From contig CAZXLZ010000042.1 of NCBI GenBank assembly GCA_964642045.1, positions 1 to 10,323 of the forward strand: a stretch of DNA of 10,323 nucleotides. The letters are read 5' to 3'. The DNA comes from RGIG5057 sp964642045 (GTDB lineage: Bacteria; Bacillota; Clostridia; TANB77; CAG-465). The translations under genes were made by a program, and so were the position numbers. Shown here piece after piece: positions 7,615-10,323 of the stretch. The notes beneath the pieces are model-generated. The model worked only from the letters and a program-made list of their open reading frames with translations. It was not told the DNA's origin and did no database searches. Within the stretch, counting starts at the first letter, position 1, and each line of letters opens with the position of its first letter.

Positions 7615-7650
7615 AAAAAAACAAACTCAGATAATATTAAATTATCTGAG
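7615..7650 (-). terminator. Rho-independent terminator after the 206-residue membrane protein gene
   Basis: On the minus strand, a perfect 10-base stem CTCAGATAAT / ATTATCTGAG (arms 7641-7650 and 7626-7635) with a 5-base loop is followed by TTTGTTTTTTT. Stem plus U tract is the classic intrinsic terminator form. It lies about 40 bases after the stop at 7691 and upstream of the next gene's promoter, separating the two transcripts. Confidence 0.88.
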
Positions 7651-7690
7651 CTTATAGAGCAGTTCTATATGTATTTTTGCAATTAATTTG

Positions 7691-8311
7691 TTACTGGGTT
7701 TGCACACGCGAAAACATATCATATTCACGATCTGCTTTTTTCATAATGGCTGATGCAGTAAAATATCCACCGAAAATAGCAATTATGAGTACTAAAATTG
7801 CGCATAAAGCAATTATAGCATTACCTTTTTTATTACCTTTACCACCAAAAAGCACCTTAGTTACTCTGCCAAGTGCACTTGGTGCATTCCTTGCAACATT
7901 TATAGTATTATGTATTTGAGCATATGTGTTCCATCCAGCATTTATACCATAACTTAAAGTTTTATTCTCCCAAAATTTTCTTAGACTACGAAGCCATATA
8001 AAAAAGCCTATGGGAACTATCGTTATAATACAAAACAGATAGATAAGATCAGATGAAAGGCTTTCAAAGCTGAGTATTACTTCCTGATCTACTCCTGCTA
8101 TTTGAAGTAAAAAAGGTAATATAAGGAGTAAAATATAGCCATATACCATAGTAAATCCAGCTATAGACATAGCATATCCCGAAACTACCTGCGCTCTGAA
8201 ACTTCCTCCTACTTCTTTAGATTCTGTCCAATACCGCCCTGAACATGATGCATTTTGCCAAGAAATGAAAAAGTTTATACCAAGCATAAGAAATAATAAT
8301 AACGTTTGCAT
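7691..8311 (-). CDS. Four-helix membrane protein, unknown function
   Basis: I do not recognise a named family. The 206-residue product has likely membrane helices at about residues 2-18, 45-70, 88-108 and 164-187. After the first helix comes an unusual polar stretch, SWQNASCSGRYWTESKEVGG (17-36), with aromatic, Cys and Gly residues that look selected for something other than membrane insertion. Residues 109-163 form a basic, Gly/Asn-rich loop. The C-terminal 20 residues are charged. The start is placed at ATG 8311, where AAAGGAGGG lies 7-8 bases upstream; the in-frame start at 8341 has no ribosome site. A promoter (8376-8404) precedes it and a strong terminator follows, so it looks like a single-gene unit. 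With four passes it could be a small channel, a scaffold or part of a transport complex, but nothing in the sequence decides this. Confidence 0.75.
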   Translation of the reverse strand: MQTLLLFLMLGINFFISWQNASCSGRYWTESKEVGGSFRAQVVSGYAMSIAGFTMVYGYILLLILPFLLQIAGVDQEVILSFESLSSDLIYLFCIITIVPIGFFIWLRSLRKFWENKTLSYGINAGWNTYAQIHNTINVARNAPSALGRVTKVLFGGKGNKKGNAIIALCAILVLIIAIFGGYFTASAIMKKADREYDMFSRVQTQ

Positions 8312-8375
8312 ATTAATGCCCTCCTTTAATAAACCTAGCATTTATTTATTGCCATAAAAAAATAACTTCATATAT

Positions 8376-8404
8376 ATTTTAACATAATTTAATGTATTTT
8401 ACAA
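8376..8404 (-). promoter_or_regulatory. Promoter for the 206-residue membrane protein gene
   Basis: On the minus strand TTGTAA (8404-8399), 17 bases, and TAAAAT (8381-8376) are each close to consensus with ideal spacing. The start near 8369 would give a leader of about 58 bases ending in the strong AAAGGAGGG site. Confidence 0.55.
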
Positions 8405-8453
8405 CATTTTCATTCTTAACTATATTATAAATTAATTTAACATTATTAAAGTC

Positions 8454-9326
8454 TTACTTCTTAAGTATAATAGAAATAATTCCACAAAGCATTCCACATA
8501 TTGGATAAATAATCCAGCTTATATACCACAAGTTAAAAACAAAACTAATAAATAGGTATATTATAGTTGCACAAAGCATAATAACACCTGAAATTTTTCC
8601 GATTTTATCTGAGTTTTCATTTAATTTACTAGAGCTTTCATTGTTATATTTTTCTATATCATATCTATCTTTATTTATACCACTATATACAATAATTGGC
8701 ACAGCAATAGATATAAAACACATTAATATAGAAACAGGAAATGTACTGTCTTCATCAAATATGTTTAGATAAATAAAGCTAATAAATACTACTACACCAA
8801 CTAAAATAATTCCAACTGATAATGCTATCATTTTAGAAAACTTATAGTTATATCTTTCTATTTCTTCTTCTGTATAGAAATTAGAAAGTTTAGGATATTT
8901 ATTTTTAAAGTTTTCTTTCTCCATACCTCTTAGTATAAATATAGGAACTGCAAATACGATAAATACAAGAAGTATAACTACACCTATACCACCATTTTCA
9001 TTAAACCCCATAGCAGTTAGCATAAGTGTACAACCTATTAATATTAACATTATGGCAAATGCAATACCTTTGCTAAACTTATCCATAAGACTATCATACT
9101 TCTTTTTCTCCTCATTTGCATCAGCAGAAATCTTTCCTCTAACTAATTCATCCATACTGCAATCAAATATATCACATATATGAATTAATTTTTCAGTCTC
9201 TGGCATACCTGATGAGCTTTCCCATTTACTTACTGCCTGCCTTGAAACGTCGAGCTTCTCTGCAAGTTCCTCTTGAGAATAGTTTTTGCTTTTCCTTAAA
9301 GCTTGTAAATTTTCTCCAAAATTCAT
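8454..9326 (-). CDS. XRE-family transcriptional regulator with C-terminal multi-pass membrane domain
   Basis: Residues 1-62 of this 290-residue protein form a Cro/C1-type helix-turn-helix: NLQALRKSKNYSQEELAEKL, the recognition helix VSRQAVSKWESS (27-38), and IFDCSMDELVRG. Six membrane helices follow at about 87-107, 113-132, 167-187, 195-215, 245-264 and 268-288. DNA binding near the membrane is therefore expected, with the membrane part presumably sensing or being held by a signal. The membrane part is an internal duplication: the segment beginning KFSKGIAFAIMLILIG and containing FAVPIFILRG recurs as KFSKMIALSVGIILVG and IAVPIIVYSG. The start is placed at ATG 9326 (GGGGG 8 bases upstream); an in-frame ATG at 9341 lacks a ribosome site. 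A dyad just upstream may be its own operator. Target genes are unknown; the membrane proteins next to it are candidates. Confidence 0.85.
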   Translation of the reverse strand: MNFGENLQALRKSKNYSQEELAEKLDVSRQAVSKWESSSGMPETEKLIHICDIFDCSMDELVRGKISADANEEKKKYDSLMDKFSKGIAFAIMLILIGCTLMLTAMGFNENGGIGVVILLVFIVFAVPIFILRGMEKENFKNKYPKLSNFYTEEEIERYNYKFSKMIALSVGIILVGVVVFISFIYLNIFDEDSTFPVSILMCFISIAVPIIVYSGINKDRYDIEKYNNESSSKLNENSDKIGKISGVIMLCATIIYLFISFVFNLWYISWIIYPICGMLCGIISIILKK

Positions 9327-9358
9327 TATATACACCCCCATGTACAGTTATAATTTTA

Positions 9359-9398
9359 ATGCAAATAACATATTTTTTCTACCAACTACCATTTGCAA
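9359..9398. repeat. Inverted repeat upstream of the XRE regulator, possible operator
   Basis: ATGCAAAT (9359-9366) and ATTTGCAA (9391-9398) pair over seven perfect bases (TGCAAAT/ATTTGCA), with arm centres about 32 bases apart, close to three helical turns. The spacer contains the short direct repeat TGGTAG/TGGTAG on the minus strand. Its place immediately upstream of an XRE gene suits autoregulation, but binding is inferred and the region is AT-rich. I saw no convincing consensus promoter for the regulator here. Confidence 0.35.
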
Positions 9399-9458
9399 TT
9401 TATATTTTCCTTGCTACTTTAGTTTGCTTAAATAGCAAAAAGAAGTAAAATATAAAGA

Positions 9459-9497
9459 TAAGTAGATATTTTATTTATATTTTTAATTATCTACTTA
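9459..9497 (-). terminator. Probable terminator hairpin after mutS
   Basis: TAAGTAGATA (9459-9468) and TATCTACTTA (9488-9497) form a perfect 10-base stem with a 19-base AT-rich loop. On the minus strand it lies 11 bases after the mutS stop and is followed by TCTTTATATTTT. The large loop and weak stem make it a moderate candidate. If it works, mutS transcription stops before the accessory genes. Confidence 0.5.
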
Positions 9498-9507
9498 CCT
9501 ATGCACA

Positions 9508-10323
9508 TTAATCTATCTTTTCTTTTAATTTATATAACAGTTCTAATCCCTCTTTAGGAGAAAGCTCATCTAAATTAGTCTTCTTAAGTATCCTTGACAC
9601 TTCATTTAAACTATAATTAAACATATCAACAGCAATTTCTTCTGCGTTAATCTTTTTACCCTTTTCAATACTTTTTTTGGCAATATCTGACAGTTCTAAT
9701 TCTTTAAGTATTGCTTTTGCTCTAGTTATGGCCTCTTTAGGAAGACCTGCAAGCTTTGCTACATATATACCATAAGACTCATCTGCTGCCCCTTTTATTA
9801 TCTTATGTAAAAATATTACATCATCACCACGTTCTTCTGTTTGCACTGAGTAATTATTAATACATGTAACTTTTTTAGCAACCTCAGTAAGCTCATGATA
9901 ATGCGTAGCAAATAACGTTTTACACTTTATTTTCTCTGTTATATATTCAACAGTAGCCCATGCAATAGCTAGTCCATCATAAGTAGATGTTCCTCTTCCT
10001 ATTTCATCAAGTACAACTAAACTATTTTCAGTAGCATTTTTTAGTATATTAGAAAGCTCGGTCATCTCTACCATAAAAGTAGATTCACCCATAGCAAGAT
10101 CATCTGAAGCACCAACTCTAGTAAATATTCTATCTACTATACAAAGATTAGCTTCTCTTGCTGGAACAAATGAACCAATTTGAGCCATATATGATATTAA
10201 AGCAACTTGCCTCATGTATGTAGATTTACCTGCCATATTTGGGCCAGTTATTATAGCTAGCATATCATTTGTATTTTCTAAATATGTGTCATTAGCTATA
10301 AATTCTACCTCTTTTAGTGATTT
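9508..10323 (-). CDS. mutS: DNA mismatch repair protein MutS, C-terminal 271 residues, cut by window edge
   Basis: MutS recognises mismatches as a dimer and signals to MutL through its ATPase. The frame is open to the window end, so the ATG at 10263 is an internal methionine, not the start. In the visible part the Walker A motif TGPNMAGKST comes first, then ARVG-like FTRVGASDD, the signature MGESTFMVEMTEL, Walker B LVVLDEIGRGTSTYDG, and FATHYHEL with its conserved His. The helix-turn-helix dimer region and a charged C-terminal tail ending LKEKID follow. All ATPase elements are intact. The roughly 600 N-terminal residues (mismatch binding, connector, lever and clamp) lie outside the window. 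A terminator-like hairpin follows the gene, and mutL is not the next gene, contrary to the common arrangement. Confidence 0.96.
   Translation of the reverse strand, partial: KSLKEVEFIANDTYLENTNDMLAIITGPNMAGKSTYMRQVALISYMAQIGSFVPAREANLCIVDRIFTRVGASDDLAMGESTFMVEMTELSNILKNATENSLVVLDEIGRGTSTYDGLAIAWATVEYITEKIKCKTLFATHYHELTEVAKKVTCINNYSVQTEERGDDVIFLHKIIKGAADESYGIYVAKLAGLPKEAITRAKAILKELELSDIAKKSIEKGKKINAEEIAVDMFNYSLNEVSRILKKTNLDELSPKEGLELLYKLKEKID

Noticed and set aside
7677..7919. Plus-strand open frame opposite the 206-residue membrane protein
   Set aside because: It overlaps the gene and has no ribosome site or promoter. Its hydrophobicity mirrors the membrane gene on the other strand.
8335..8355. 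Six-codon upstream reading frame in the leader of the 206-residue membrane protein
   Set aside because: No ribosome site precedes it and such short frames are expected by chance in AT-rich DNA.
4907..9507. Mobile element ends or target-site duplication around the accessory block
   Set aside because: Comparing the sequence after mutS with that before mutL shows only generic AT-rich similarity. There is no integrase, transposase or tRNA target.

Overview
The window is AT-rich DNA with Clostridium-type coding: Shine-Dalgarno sites of the GGAG/AGGAGG kind, strongly AT-biased codons, TTGACA/TATAAT-like promoters, and a mutS-mutL-miaA housekeeping order. It suggests a low-GC Firmicute of the class Clostridia. 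I cannot name the genus from sequence alone.

Layout (nearly everything reads on the minus strand, so transcription runs from high to low coordinates): mutS 3' part (9508-10323, continuing beyond the window); an XRE-type membrane-anchored regulator (8454-9326); an unrecognised four-helix membrane protein (7691-8311); an unrecognised 622-residue soluble protein (5658-7526); one small plus-strand membrane protein (5090-5587); then mutL (2912-4906), miaA (1957-2908, frameshifted), an HlyD-like adaptor protein (714-1979) and the 5' part of prfA (1-648, continuing beyond the window).

Two conserved blocks frame an accessory block. MutS and MutL are the mismatch recognition and matchmaker/endonuclease pair and are usually adjacent in Clostridia. 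Here about 4.6 kb holding four poorly characterised genes separates them. At least three of the four have a plausible promoter of their own, and terminator-like hairpins lie after mutS, after the 206-residue membrane protein and between the convergent pair at 5587/5658. The block therefore looks like independent single-gene units rather than an operon. mutL has a good promoter of its own, consistent with its separation from mutS.

mutL, miaA and the HlyD-like gene are tightly packed (3-base gap, then a 23-base overlap) and look co-transcribed. prfA follows and has a near-perfect sigma-A promoter (TTGACA, 17 bases, TATAAT) that begins a few bases after the HlyD-like stop.

The clearest oddity is in miaA. 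One extra base at about 2854 falls inside the Walker A motif and splits the gene into two frames. Either this strain lacks functional tRNA i6A37 synthesis from this gene or the base is a sequence error. The most novel material is the four-gene block between mutS and mutL: an orphan 622-residue protein, a membrane protein with a distinctive N-terminal motif, and a regulator whose membrane part is an internal tandem duplication. I saw no RNA genes, CRISPR arrays, insertion sequences, integrases or attachment sites. No stretch over 300 bases lacks a gene.
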